In this document: in pieces, positions 1 through 4,759 of the stretch
Numbering within the stretch: position 1 is the stretch's first letter
How the letters are laid out: each line of letters starts with the position of its first letter
Assembly (NCBI GenBank): GCA_012961725.1
Contig: DTYU01000245.1
Coordinates: 1-5,636, forward strand
DNA from: Desulfotomaculum sp.
GTDB taxonomy: Bacteria; Bacillota; Desulfotomaculia; Desulfotomaculales; Ammonificaceae
Direction: 5' to 3'
Length of the DNA stretch: 5,636 bases
Translations under genes and position numbers: made by a program
Notes under the pieces: model-generated
Databases searched by the model: none
Told to the model about the DNA's origin: nothing
The model's input: the letters and a program-made list of their open reading frames with translations, nothing else

Positions 1-25
1 TCTCATGCGGGTCACATATTGACAT
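1..25 (-). CDS. Possible start of a further gene downstream of spoVAEb (partial)
   Basis: On the minus strand an ATG at 25-23 opens a frame (M-S-I-C-D-P-H-E) that stays open to the left edge. It is preceded by AGGAAG at 38-33 with a 7-nt spacer, a reasonable ribosome binding site. It lies 57 bases past the spoVAEb stop, in the same direction. In related spore-formers spoVAEb can be followed by other sporulation genes such as spoVAEa or spoVAF, but eight residues are too few to identify anything. An alternative GTG in another frame (around 15) is also open. Confidence 0.25.
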
Positions 26-82
26 AGAGGGTCTTCCTGAAAAATAGTGCTTCTATAAATGGGCGCGGCGATAAGCTTTTTC

Positions 83-442
83 CTACCCTTTCGGGTTGAA
101 GATAACCGCCGCCAGAAACCCAAACACGATGGCCGCTGTAATGCCCGTGCTTGTCAGTTCAAACATTCCCGTCAGCACGCCGATGAAGCCAGAACGCTGA
201 GCCTCTTCGATCGCCCCCTGGACAAGCGCACTACCGAAGCTTGATATCGGCATTGTGGCCCCGGCCCCCGCGAAGCTGATCAGCTTCTCATACACGCCGA
301 GCCCCCCCAAGATGCCTCCCGCCACGACGAACCCAGTGAGCACATGGCCTAAAGTAAAGTTGGTGAAATCCAAGATCAACTGCCCGAGCATGCTGATGGC
401 CCCGCCAACCAAAAAGGCGAAAAGATACGTCTGCCACTCCAT
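83..442 (-). CDS. spoVAE: Stage V sporulation protein AE (SpoVAEb-type membrane protein)
   Basis: Small integral membrane protein (119 aa, the usual length of SpoVAEb) of the SpoVA channel. That channel moves Ca-dipicolinic acid into the forespore during sporulation and releases it in germination, from the spore inner membrane. Visible features: a hydrophobic segment near residues 6-24, a Gly-rich segment near 33-50 (GGILGGLGVYEK), the family block FAGAGATMPISSFG around 57-70, an acidic/amphipathic stretch (EEAQRSG, 79-85), and a final hydrophobic segment near 98-114. The block from about 57 onward is clearly alike in the neighbouring SpoVAC (YAGAGLSVPVTGF), so the two are paralogues. The ATG at 442 has GGGGG upstream with a 9-nt spacer and lies 15 bases after the spoVAD stop, so it is co-transcribed. 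Identification is firm; the AEb rather than AEa assignment follows from the membrane segments. Confidence 0.95.
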   Translation of the reverse strand: MEWQTYLFAFLVGGAISMLGQLILDFTNFTLGHVLTGFVVAGGILGGLGVYEKLISFAGAGATMPISSFGSALVQGAIEEAQRSGFIGVLTGMFELTSTGITAAIVFGFLAAVIFNPKG

Positions 443-457
443 AAGAGATTGCCCCCG

Positions 458-1474
458 TTATATCATTTCAATACTCACGGCGTGCGCGATGGCGGGAATG
501 CTGTTGCCTTGAAAACATGACACCGGACTGTGCAGCGCACCTGTGGCGACAAGGAGAATGCGCCTTAACTCACCGCGCATAAGCTTCTTATAAAGGTAGC
601 CATATGCAACGACGGCTGACGCGGCACACCCGCTGCCGCCCGCGTGAACGTCCTGCGTTTCAGTGTCGTAGATCATCAGTCCGCAGTCCCGGCAGTTTTT
701 CGACAGGTCAAACCCACCTTTGGAAACGGCTGTTTTTATGGCGAGCGTATGCCCGAACTTGCCTAAATCTCCGGTGAGAATCAAGTCATAGTAATCCGGG
801 CCGCGGCCCGTATCTGCGAAGTGGCGCACCATAGTATCCGCAGCGGCTGGCGCCATCGCCGCCCCCAAGTTCAGGGGATCCTTTATCCCGAGGTCACAAA
901 CCTTGCCCACGGTCACCGCAGTGATTCGCGGGCCCTCGCCGTCACGGGCCACAATGGCGGCGCCGGCGCCGGTCACCGTCCATTGCATGTGCGGCTTCCG
1001 GGAGAAGCCGTACTCGGTGGGATACCGGTACTGTCTTTCCGCGGAGGCGTTGTGGCTGCTCGTACCCGTAAGCACGAAGGAGGCAAAGCCCCCGTCTACC
1101 AGCATCGCGGCCAGCGCGAGGCCTTCCGCCGATGTCGCACAGGCGCCGTAGATCCCGAAATAAGGGATTGAGAGTTCCAAGGCGGAAAAACCGGAGGTGA
1201 TCGTCTGGTTGAGCAGGTCTCCGGCCAAGAAAAAGTCCATATCCTTCGCCGTCTTATTGGTGTTGTTCAAGCAGGTAAAACAGGCGTTGAGCAGCATCTC
1301 CCGCTCAGCCGCCTCAAAGGTCCGCTCCCCCGCCATAATATCGGTATAGGCGTGGTCAAAATAGTCCTTAAGCGGCCCCTGCCCCTCAAAAGGCCCGACC
1401 ACCGCTGCGGCACCGATGATAACCGGAGGGCTATCCGGCTTGTAAGTCTGCTTGCCTGCTCGCTTCGCGCCCAC
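458..1474 (-). CDS. spoVAD: Stage V sporulation protein AD (SpoVAD)
   Basis: Soluble, thiolase-fold component of the SpoVA complex. In Bacillus it sits on the outer face of the spore inner membrane and binds dipicolinic acid directly. The 338-aa length is normal for the family. Recognisable blocks are PPVIIGAAAVVGPFEG near 16-31, DFFLAGDLLNQ near 80-90, the thiolase-like cysteine in IYGACATSAEG (Cys112), GTSSHNASAERQYRYPTEYG near 137-156, LILTGDLGKFGH near 231-242 and the C-terminal GALHSPVSCFQGNSIPAIAHAVSIE. The fold is that of a ketoacyl synthase, but the family works as a binding protein and not as a known enzyme. The start is a GTG, preceded by GCGGGGT about 7 nt upstream and 16 bases after the spoVAC stop. 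It is the middle gene of a spoVAC-spoVAD-spoVAEb operon. No frameshift or missing block is visible. Confidence 0.97.
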   Translation of the reverse strand: MGAKRAGKQTYKPDSPPVIIGAAAVVGPFEGQGPLKDYFDHAYTDIMAGERTFEAAEREMLLNACFTCLNNTNKTAKDMDFFLAGDLLNQTITSGFSALELSIPYFGIYGACATSAEGLALAAMLVDGGFASFVLTGTSSHNASAERQYRYPTEYGFSRKPHMQWTVTGAGAAIVARDGEGPRITAVTVGKVCDLGIKDPLNLGAAMAPAAADTMVRHFADTGRGPDYYDLILTGDLGKFGHTLAIKTAVSKGGFDLSKNCRDCGLMIYDTETQDVHAGGSGCAASAVVAYGYLYKKLMRGELRRILLVATGALHSPVSCFQGNSIPAIAHAVSIEMI

Positions 1475-1490
1475 GGCAACTACCCCGCTT

Positions 1491-1961
1491 CTATAAGACG
1501 AATAAGGCGTAAATCAACCCCACAAAAAACGCAGTCACCACGCCGAAAGTTATTACCGAGCCCGCAAGCATGAACATCTTGCTGCCGATTCCGAAAACCA
1601 GTCCTTCTCTTTTGAACTCAAGCGCCGCCGAAACTATGGAATTGGCGAACCCCGTCACAGGTACTGAAAGACCAGCCCCCGCATATCTCGCAATCTTGTC
1701 GAAAACCCCCAAACCCGTCAAGAGCGCGCCGACAAAGATCATCGTTGCCACCGCCGGGTTCCCTGCCTCTTTCTCCGACACCTTCAGGGCCAACCGGTAA
1801 AAATCGGTGAAGAACTGCCCTGCGACGGCTATGAGACCGCCAAAAAGATAAGCCAAAAGGGCGTTCTTCAGATAGGGCGGCCGCGGAACCAGGTCGCGAA
1901 CCATTTCGGTGTACCGTTTCTGGTCTACCGTCAGGGGCTTTTTCTTGGGATCACGCGGCAC
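1491..1961 (-). CDS. spoVAC: Stage V sporulation protein AC (SpoVAC)
   Basis: Membrane protein of the SpoVA dipicolinic acid channel; in B. subtilis SpoVAC behaves as a mechanosensitive channel of the spore inner membrane. The 156-aa protein has a basic, soluble N-terminus (residues 1-30, KKKP and the family block VRDLVPRPPYLKNALLAYLFGG). Hydrophobic segments follow near 34-50, 68-86 and 132-155, with the conserved block RYAGAGLSVPVTGF at 92-105. The GTG start at 1961 has a strong site, GGGAGGT (1976-1970), with an 8-nt spacer. It is the first gene of the operon: no spoVAA or spoVAB lies upstream, which is usual in Clostridia, where AC, AD and AE form the core set. Forespore sigma-G control is expected from the family, but I could not find a convincing sigma-G promoter in the upstream 300 bases. 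Confidence 0.96.
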   Translation of the reverse strand: MPRDPKKKPLTVDQKRYTEMVRDLVPRPPYLKNALLAYLFGGLIAVAGQFFTDFYRLALKVSEKEAGNPAVATMIFVGALLTGLGVFDKIARYAGAGLSVPVTGFANSIVSAALEFKREGLVFGIGSKMFMLAGSVITFGVVTAFFVGLIYALFVL

Positions 1962-1969
1962 ACTTTTTT

Positions 1970-1994
1970 ACCTCCCGGAAAAGTTTCGGGATAC
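1970..1994 (-). promoter_or_regulatory. spoVAC ribosome binding site within a small inverted repeat
   Basis: The Shine-Dalgarno sequence GGGAGGT lies at 1976-1970. Its first bases belong to CGGG, which can pair with CCCG about 10 bases upstream (the pair CCCG...CGGG encloses AAACTTTTC, with AAA/TTT able to add pairs). This could partly shield the site in the mRNA. The stem is short, so it may be chance. Confidence 0.3.
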
Positions 1995-2062
1995 GGGTGT
2001 TTCCCAAAAGTTATTCTTTTGCAACCTCTTCAGTTCTTATTCTAAGGAAACGAAAACAGAAT

Positions 2063-2111
2063 GAGTGGTTGAGTAGTTAAATGGTTTGAGTAGTTGAGTG
2101 GCTAAATTGTT
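2063..2111. repeat. Degenerate octamer tandem repeat (GAGTGGTT-like)
   Basis: Six near-octamer units lie side by side: GAGTGGTT, GAGTAGTT, AAATGGTTT, GAGTAGTT, GAGTGGCT, AAATTGTT. They can also be read as two copies of a roughly 25-base triplet. The block lies in the gap between the BFN terminators and spoVAC, about 100 bases upstream of the spoVAC start, and has no coding potential that I can see. The rest of the gap is AT-rich, including the hairpin GAATTT-TATTT-AAATTC near 2130-2147. Confidence 0.6.
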
Positions 2112-2181
2112 AATTTTGGAGCCGTGGCGGAATTTTATTTAAATTCGTCTAATCTGCGGCGGAGGTTGTCACGAAGCATAC

Positions 2182-2202
2182 AAAAAACGCCTGCCGCCAG
2201 GC
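2182..2202 (-). terminator. Second intrinsic terminator after the BFN gene
   Basis: On the minus strand, GCCTG and CAGGC form a 5-bp stem with a GCGG tetraloop, followed by G and a run of six T (2187-2182). A slightly longer alternative pairing uses GCCGC just upstream. It lies about 20 bases past the first terminator, so it probably acts as a backup. It is weaker than the first because the stem is short. Confidence 0.55.
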
Positions 2203-2223
2203 AAAGCGGCAAGCGCTCCTTAC

Positions 2224-2253
2224 AAAGAAAAAGCGGGGTTCCAAAGCCCCGCT
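2224..2253 (-). terminator. Intrinsic terminator of the BFN-family gene
   Basis: Reading the minus strand, AGCGGGG (2253-2247) and CCCCGCT (2238-2232) form a perfect 7-bp GC-rich stem around an 8-base loop, followed directly by TTTTTC and TTTG. It begins 4 bases after the BFN stop codon. It separates the BFN gene from the spoVA operon, so spoVA must have its own promoter in 1977-2180. Confidence 0.9.
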
Positions 2254-2257
2254 GCTA

Positions 2258-2722
2258 TTAGTGCAACTTCTTTTCTTCCGGAATCCTTTGGATTCGTGCT
2301 TCTTCCGGCGAGTCCTGGCTGTAGAGCTCCTCCGGCGCAAGCGCGAAACCCGCCACCTTTTCACTGATGAATATCGGGGTCACGGTCCTGAGCGCAAGCG
2401 CGACAGCGTCACTGGGTCTTGAGTCTATTACAATCTCTTCATTGTTGATCTTCAGGTGCAGCTCCGCATAATAAGTGCCGTCACGCACGTCGCTGATTAT
2501 GACGCTTGCCACCCTGGCGCCGGCCCGCTCGCAAATCGATTTAAGCAGGTCGTGGGTAAGCGGCCGGCCAAGAGTCGTACCTTCCAGTGCCAAAGCGATT
2601 GAGTGTGCCTCAAACGGACCGATCCAAATCGGGAGCATCCGGTCTTCCCTTTCGTCGGAAAGCAGAAGTACGGGGTTCATCGCCACGTCGAAAGCAATCT
2701 CCTTAACCTTGACGGGTATCAA
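2258..2722 (-). CDS. BFN/DUF151 family protein (annotated as bifunctional nuclease)
   Basis: Small soluble protein of the BFN domain family (DUF151), named after a plant protein with DNase and RNase activity; the bacterial role is not established. With the TTG start chosen here it has 154 aa. The core is unmistakable: LPIWIGPFEAHSIALALEG (30-48), RPLTHDLLKSICERAGARV (53-71), VIISDVRDGTYYAELHL (74-90), then IVIDSRPSDAVALALR (97-112) and PIFISEKV (116-123). A charged tail of about 30 residues follows (ending EEKKLH). A longer frame opens with GTG at 2731, but that GTG lies inside the Shine-Dalgarno sequence. TTG at 2722 has GGAGGTGA at a 5-nt spacer and gives MIPVKVKEIAFDV, a family-typical N-terminus. 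It has its own promoter and terminator and is probably monocistronic. Confidence 0.92.
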   Translation of the reverse strand: MIPVKVKEIAFDVAMNPVLLLSDEREDRMLPIWIGPFEAHSIALALEGTTLGRPLTHDLLKSICERAGARVASVIISDVRDGTYYAELHLKINNEEIVIDSRPSDAVALALRTVTPIFISEKVAGFALAPEELYSQDSPEEARIQRIPEEKKLH

Positions 2723-2736
2723 CTGCCTCACCTCCC
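2723..2736 (-). promoter_or_regulatory. Ribosome binding site fixing the BFN start at TTG 2722
   Basis: The minus-strand sequence GGGAGGTGAGG (2736-2726) is followed by CAG and then TTG. The GGAGGTGA core (2735-2728) is an almost perfect match to the anti-Shine-Dalgarno sequence. Its 5-nt distance to TTG excludes the GTG inside it as the start. Confidence 0.75.
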
Positions 2737-2842
2737 GGATGTGGTTATATTAATTCTATTCGACCGAACCCGGTAAGGTTTCCTGCTTTTAATCACTCAA
2801 AAATATCAAAAATTTCTTTCATTTTTGTATGGCAGAGCGGGC

Positions 2843-2860
2843 AGTGCAACTAGCGCAACT
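2843..2860 (-). repeat. 9-bp tandem direct repeat in the BFN leader
   Basis: AGTTGCGCT is followed immediately by AGTTGCACT (one mismatch) on the minus strand, about 40 bases downstream of the -10 box at 2898. It could be a regulator half-site pair or chance; no family can be named. Confidence 0.35.
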
Positions 2861-2897
2861 TTAGATCACCCTTTCTTTTTACATAAATTTCTTGTTA

Positions 2898-2927
2898 ATT
2901 ATACAGCTTTTAGACTTAATATGTAAA
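2898..2927 (-). promoter_or_regulatory. Sigma-A-type promoter for the BFN-family gene
   Basis: On the minus strand TTTACA (2927-2922, 5 of 6 to TTGACA) is followed by an 18-base spacer and a perfect TATAAT (2903-2898). Transcription would begin near 2891, giving a leader of about 170 nt before the TTG start. No terminator is visible between the aminomutase stop and this promoter, so some readthrough from upstream is also possible. Confidence 0.65.
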
Positions 2928-2957
2928 AATCATAGCATCATCACAAGCGGACGGTCT

Positions 2958-4238
2958 TTACGCCTTTTCCTCTTTGGCTCCGACCTTGACCGGGTACGCG
3001 ATGATCCGCTTCTCCCAGGTGCGCAGCGTGATCCTGCCGGGTTTTTTATCTAAGAGATAGGCGGGCGTCACCGGAGTCTTCCCGTACCCGCCGGGAGCAT
3101 TGATGATATAAGTCGGAACGGCCATGCCGGAGGTGTAACCGCGCAACTGATCCATGATATGCAGGCCTTCTTCCACCGAGGTGACGAAGTGCCCGGTGCC
3201 CCGGACGTCCTTCGCATGAAAAAGATAATAGGGCCGTACCCGGATCTTCAGCAGCTCCTGGTTCAGTTTACGCATCACGAAGGGGTCGTTGTTCACATTC
3301 CTCAAGAGTACGGCCTGGTTCCCTAAAACGACCCCGGCCCGGACCAAACGGTCGCAGGCGCGCGCCGCCTCCTCGGTGACCTCCAGGGGGTGGTTGAACT
3401 GCGTGTTGATATAAACCGGCGGGTACTTGGACAGCACGGTGCACAACTCTTCGGTTATCCGCTGCGGCAGCGTGACCGGGGTCCGGGTACCTAAACGCTT
3501 GACCTCTACGTGAGGAATGGCGTCCAGTTCTCCTAATATCCAATCGATTTCCTTGTCGGACAACAGCAGGGCGTCCCCGCCGGTCACCAGCACGTCCCTG
3601 ATCTCGGGATTCGCCCGGATGTAATCTAAGGCTGCTTGCAGCACCCAGCGCGGTTGGTGCCGGTCAACCTCACCGATGTTGCGCCGCCGCTGGCAGTGGC
3701 GGCAATACATCGCGCAGATGTTAGTGACGTTTATGATCAGGCGGTCGGGGTAGCGCCGGGTGATTCCGGGCGCGGGTGAAGTAAGCTCCTCCGCCATCGG
3801 ATCGAGGCTGCCGCCGCAGTCCCGCAGCTCTTCCGGCGAAGGTACGGCCTGGCGCCAGACCGCGCTGCCGGGGCCCGCTGCAGCACAAAGCGCGGCGTAG
3901 TAGGGAGAAACCGCCCAGCGATACCGTTCGGCCACCCTGTTTATTTCATCAAGATCCGCTGCCGGTACGTCCGTTGCCTGTGCAAGCAACTCGATACTGC
4001 TGATCCGGTTGCGCATCTGCCAGCGCCAGTCCTCCCAGTCGGCAGCGGTTGCGCCTAAAACACTGATTACCCTGCCCTTGCAGACCGCAATCCTGTCGGC
4101 CAGACCAAAACCGGAGGGTATCGAGTCGCGGACAGCTAAGTAATCAGCAATCCGGTCCTTCAGCTCCGCTGCCCGCTCAAGCGCTACCATCCGCTTTTCT
4201 TCGGGCGTTAGGATATCGGTATCGATAAAACCGGGCAT
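2958..4238 (-). CDS. eam: Glutamate 2,3-aminomutase (radical SAM, KamA family)
   Basis: Radical SAM, PLP-dependent aminomutase of the lysine 2,3-aminomutase family; predicted to interconvert L-glutamate and beta-glutamate, a compatible solute, in the cytoplasm. From ATG 4238 it has 426 aa. The cluster motif is C-AMY-C-RH-C (Cys175, 179, 182), followed by LVTGGDALL. The PLP lysine is in APGGYGKTPV (Lys387). Lysine aminomutase of C. subterminale has substrate-binding Asp293 and Asp330 (YQCD, VVDAPGG); here the same positions are Lys343 (LFHAK) and Asn380 (IINAPGG), with the same 37-residue spacing, which is the glutamate 2,3-aminomutase signature. The frame is open upstream to a TTG at 4325, but that stretch is riboswitch and terminator. 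ATG 4238 has GGGGTGA only 2 nt away; GTG 4244 with GGGGGA at 9 nt is an alternative start two codons earlier. No beta-lysine acetyltransferase gene is adjacent, which argues against a lysine role. Confidence 0.88.
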   Translation of the reverse strand: MPGFIDTDILTPEEKRMVALERAAELKDRIADYLAVRDSIPSGFGLADRIAVCKGRVISVLGATAADWEDWRWQMRNRISSIELLAQATDVPAADLDEINRVAERYRWAVSPYYAALCAAAGPGSAVWRQAVPSPEELRDCGGSLDPMAEELTSPAPGITRRYPDRLIINVTNICAMYCRHCQRRRNIGEVDRHQPRWVLQAALDYIRANPEIRDVLVTGGDALLLSDKEIDWILGELDAIPHVEVKRLGTRTPVTLPQRITEELCTVLSKYPPVYINTQFNHPLEVTEEAARACDRLVRAGVVLGNQAVLLRNVNNDPFVMRKLNQELLKIRVRPYYLFHAKDVRGTGHFVTSVEEGLHIMDQLRGYTSGMAVPTYIINAPGGYGKTPVTPAYLLDKKPGRITLRTWEKRIIAYPVKVGAKEEKA

Positions 4239-4260
4239 GCTCACCCCAATACATCCCCCA

Positions 4261-4290
4261 ACAAAAATGCTCCAGAGTCCTCTCCGGAGC
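4261..4290 (-). terminator. Intrinsic terminator of the riboswitch expression platform
   Basis: On the minus strand GCTCCGGAG (4290-4282) pairs with CTCTGGAGC (4277-4269) as a 9-bp stem with one G-T pair and an AGGA loop, followed by ATTTTTGTT. It lies between the c-di-AMP aptamer and the aminomutase start, 22 bases before ATG 4238. This is the position expected of a transcription-attenuating expression platform. Confidence 0.8.
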
Positions 4291-4307
4291 GCGCAGAATC
4301 TCATCCC

Positions 4308-4327
4308 TTGCCGCAGGCGCGGCAAAA
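4308..4327 (-). promoter_or_regulatory. Hairpin at the aptamer/expression-platform junction
   Basis: TTGCCGC (4325-4319) and GCGGCAA (4314-4308) form a perfect 7-bp stem with a GCCT loop on the minus strand. Its 5' arm overlaps the last bases of the predicted aptamer P1 strand (GATTTTG, 4329-4323), so it could compete with P1 closure. Its actual role in switching is inference. Confidence 0.5.
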
Positions 4328-4518
4328 TCTCTTTCCACGCTTACGAGGTTAGCTGACGGGTTCGGGTCGAAAGCTAACCCTACCCGTTTGGTGGTTGGTG
4401 GTTGGGATTTTGGGTCAAGCTAACGTCAAACCAAATTGACCACCGACCCACAACCAAAACGGGATTCACCCCAAAAATCGGTTCCCCCGCTTCTCTCCAT
4501 CGAGAACTCAGCGATTTG
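4323..4518 (-). ncRNA. Cyclic di-AMP riboswitch aptamer (ydaO/yuaA type) upstream of the aminomutase gene
   Basis: A structured leader RNA that binds c-di-AMP and, in studied members, lowers expression of the gene downstream when the ligand is high. On the minus strand the conserved blocks appear in order. First comes a small P2-like hairpin TTCTC/GAGAA (4506-4502 with 4495-4491). Then come GGGGGAACC (4488-4480), GGGGTGAATCCC (4472-4461), and the long signature from CGACCCGAACCCG to CAGCTAACCTCGTAAGCG (4369-4338). Outer pairing CAAATC (4518-4513) with GATTTTG (4329-4323) can form P1 with one bulge. The aptamer begins about 7 nt after the predicted transcript start. Between the second and third blocks lies an unusually long arm (4457-4389) rich in GGTTGG/CCAACC. 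I recognised the motif by eye from the known consensus; a covariance-model search was not possible. Confidence 0.9.
4383..4463 (-). repeat. Nested inverted repeats forming a long variable arm of the riboswitch
   Basis: Three nested pairs lie on the minus strand: CCCGTTT (4463-4457) with AAACGGG (4389-4383), TGGGTC (4450-4445) with GACCCA (4416-4411), and GTCAA (4440-4436) with TTGAC (4429-4425). The 3' side carries CCAACCACC repeats that can pair in more than one register with GGTTG at 4455-4451. The arm sits where the riboswitch family tolerates length variation. Confidence 0.6.
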
Positions 4519-4531
4519 TTCAGTTATGAAT

Positions 4532-4560
4532 ATAATAACGTAAAACTGCGGGTCTGTCAA
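4532..4560 (-). promoter_or_regulatory. Strong sigma-A-type promoter for the riboswitch-aminomutase transcript
   Basis: A perfect TTGACA (4560-4555), a 17-base spacer and TATTAT (4537-4532, 5 of 6) lie on the minus strand. Transcription should begin near 4525, a few bases before the riboswitch aptamer, giving a leader of about 285 nt. Confidence 0.85.
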
Positions 4561-4614
4561 TAACCTGGTACTCCGCCGGCATTTCGCTTAAATAACCCAA
4601 TTGCTGCGGCCTCT

Positions 4615-4642
4615 TTGCCAATACGGCTGAAATGGGTATAAA
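4615..4642 (+). promoter_or_regulatory. Sigma-A-type promoter for the FabG-like gene
   Basis: TTGCCA (4615-4620) and TATAAA (4637-4642), each 5 of 6 to consensus, are separated by 16 bases. The leader would be about 110 nt. A weaker and closer pair is TTGCAT (4695-4700) with TATGCT (4717-4722), also 16 bases apart. This promoter is divergent from the aminomutase promoter, with about 55 bases between their -35 boxes. Confidence 0.5.
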
Positions 4643-4744
4643 TGGGTGGCCAAAAATCCTGCTCCGCCGCTTATGACGAAAAACCCGCCTGAACTTGCAT
4701 CCCGTGAAAATGATGGTATGCTTTTGGTTGGAGAGTTCTAAAGC

Positions 4745-4759
4745 GGAGGCATCATCCTG
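4745..4759 (+). promoter_or_regulatory. Ribosome binding site pointing to a CTG start for the FabG-like gene
   Basis: GGAGG at 4745-4749 is the only good Shine-Dalgarno sequence ahead of the gene. It lies 7 nt before CTG (4757-4759), 4 nt before ATC (4754) and 10 nt before ATT (4760). All are in frame with the reductase, and no ATG, GTG or TTG occurs at a suitable distance. Confidence 0.6.

Noticed and set aside
821..1171. Open plus-strand frames opposite spoVAD, and similar ones elsewhere
   Set aside because: They are the reverse of clearly real genes, have no ribosome binding site, and show low-complexity Arg/Pro/Ala composition without any domain.
1977..2160. A sigma-G promoter for spoVAC
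   Set aside because: Expected from the family, but no -35/-10 pair with proper spacing matched; GAATA near 2043 and CATTCTG near 2059 lack suitable partners.
2786..2800. Nine-residue upstream reading frame (MKEIFDIFE) in the BFN leader
   Set aside because: It has no ribosome binding site and lies in AT-rich sequence where such short frames are common by chance.
2877..2905. Plus-strand promoter-like pair TTTACA-16-TATACA
   Set aside because: It points antisense into the aminomutase gene with no plus-strand gene to serve, and it overlaps the better minus-strand promoter in AT-rich sequence.
4239..4325. 29-residue N-terminal extension of the aminomutase from a TTG at 4325
   Set aside because: The stretch is the end of the riboswitch plus its terminator hairpin, the TTG lies inside a hairpin, and family-like sequence begins only near 4238.
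4261..4530. T-box, glycine or lysine riboswitch upstream of the aminomutase
   Set aside because: Amino acid sensors were considered first, but the T-box GGGTGG-N-ACCGCG element and glycine or lysine aptamer cores are absent, while all c-di-AMP core blocks are present.
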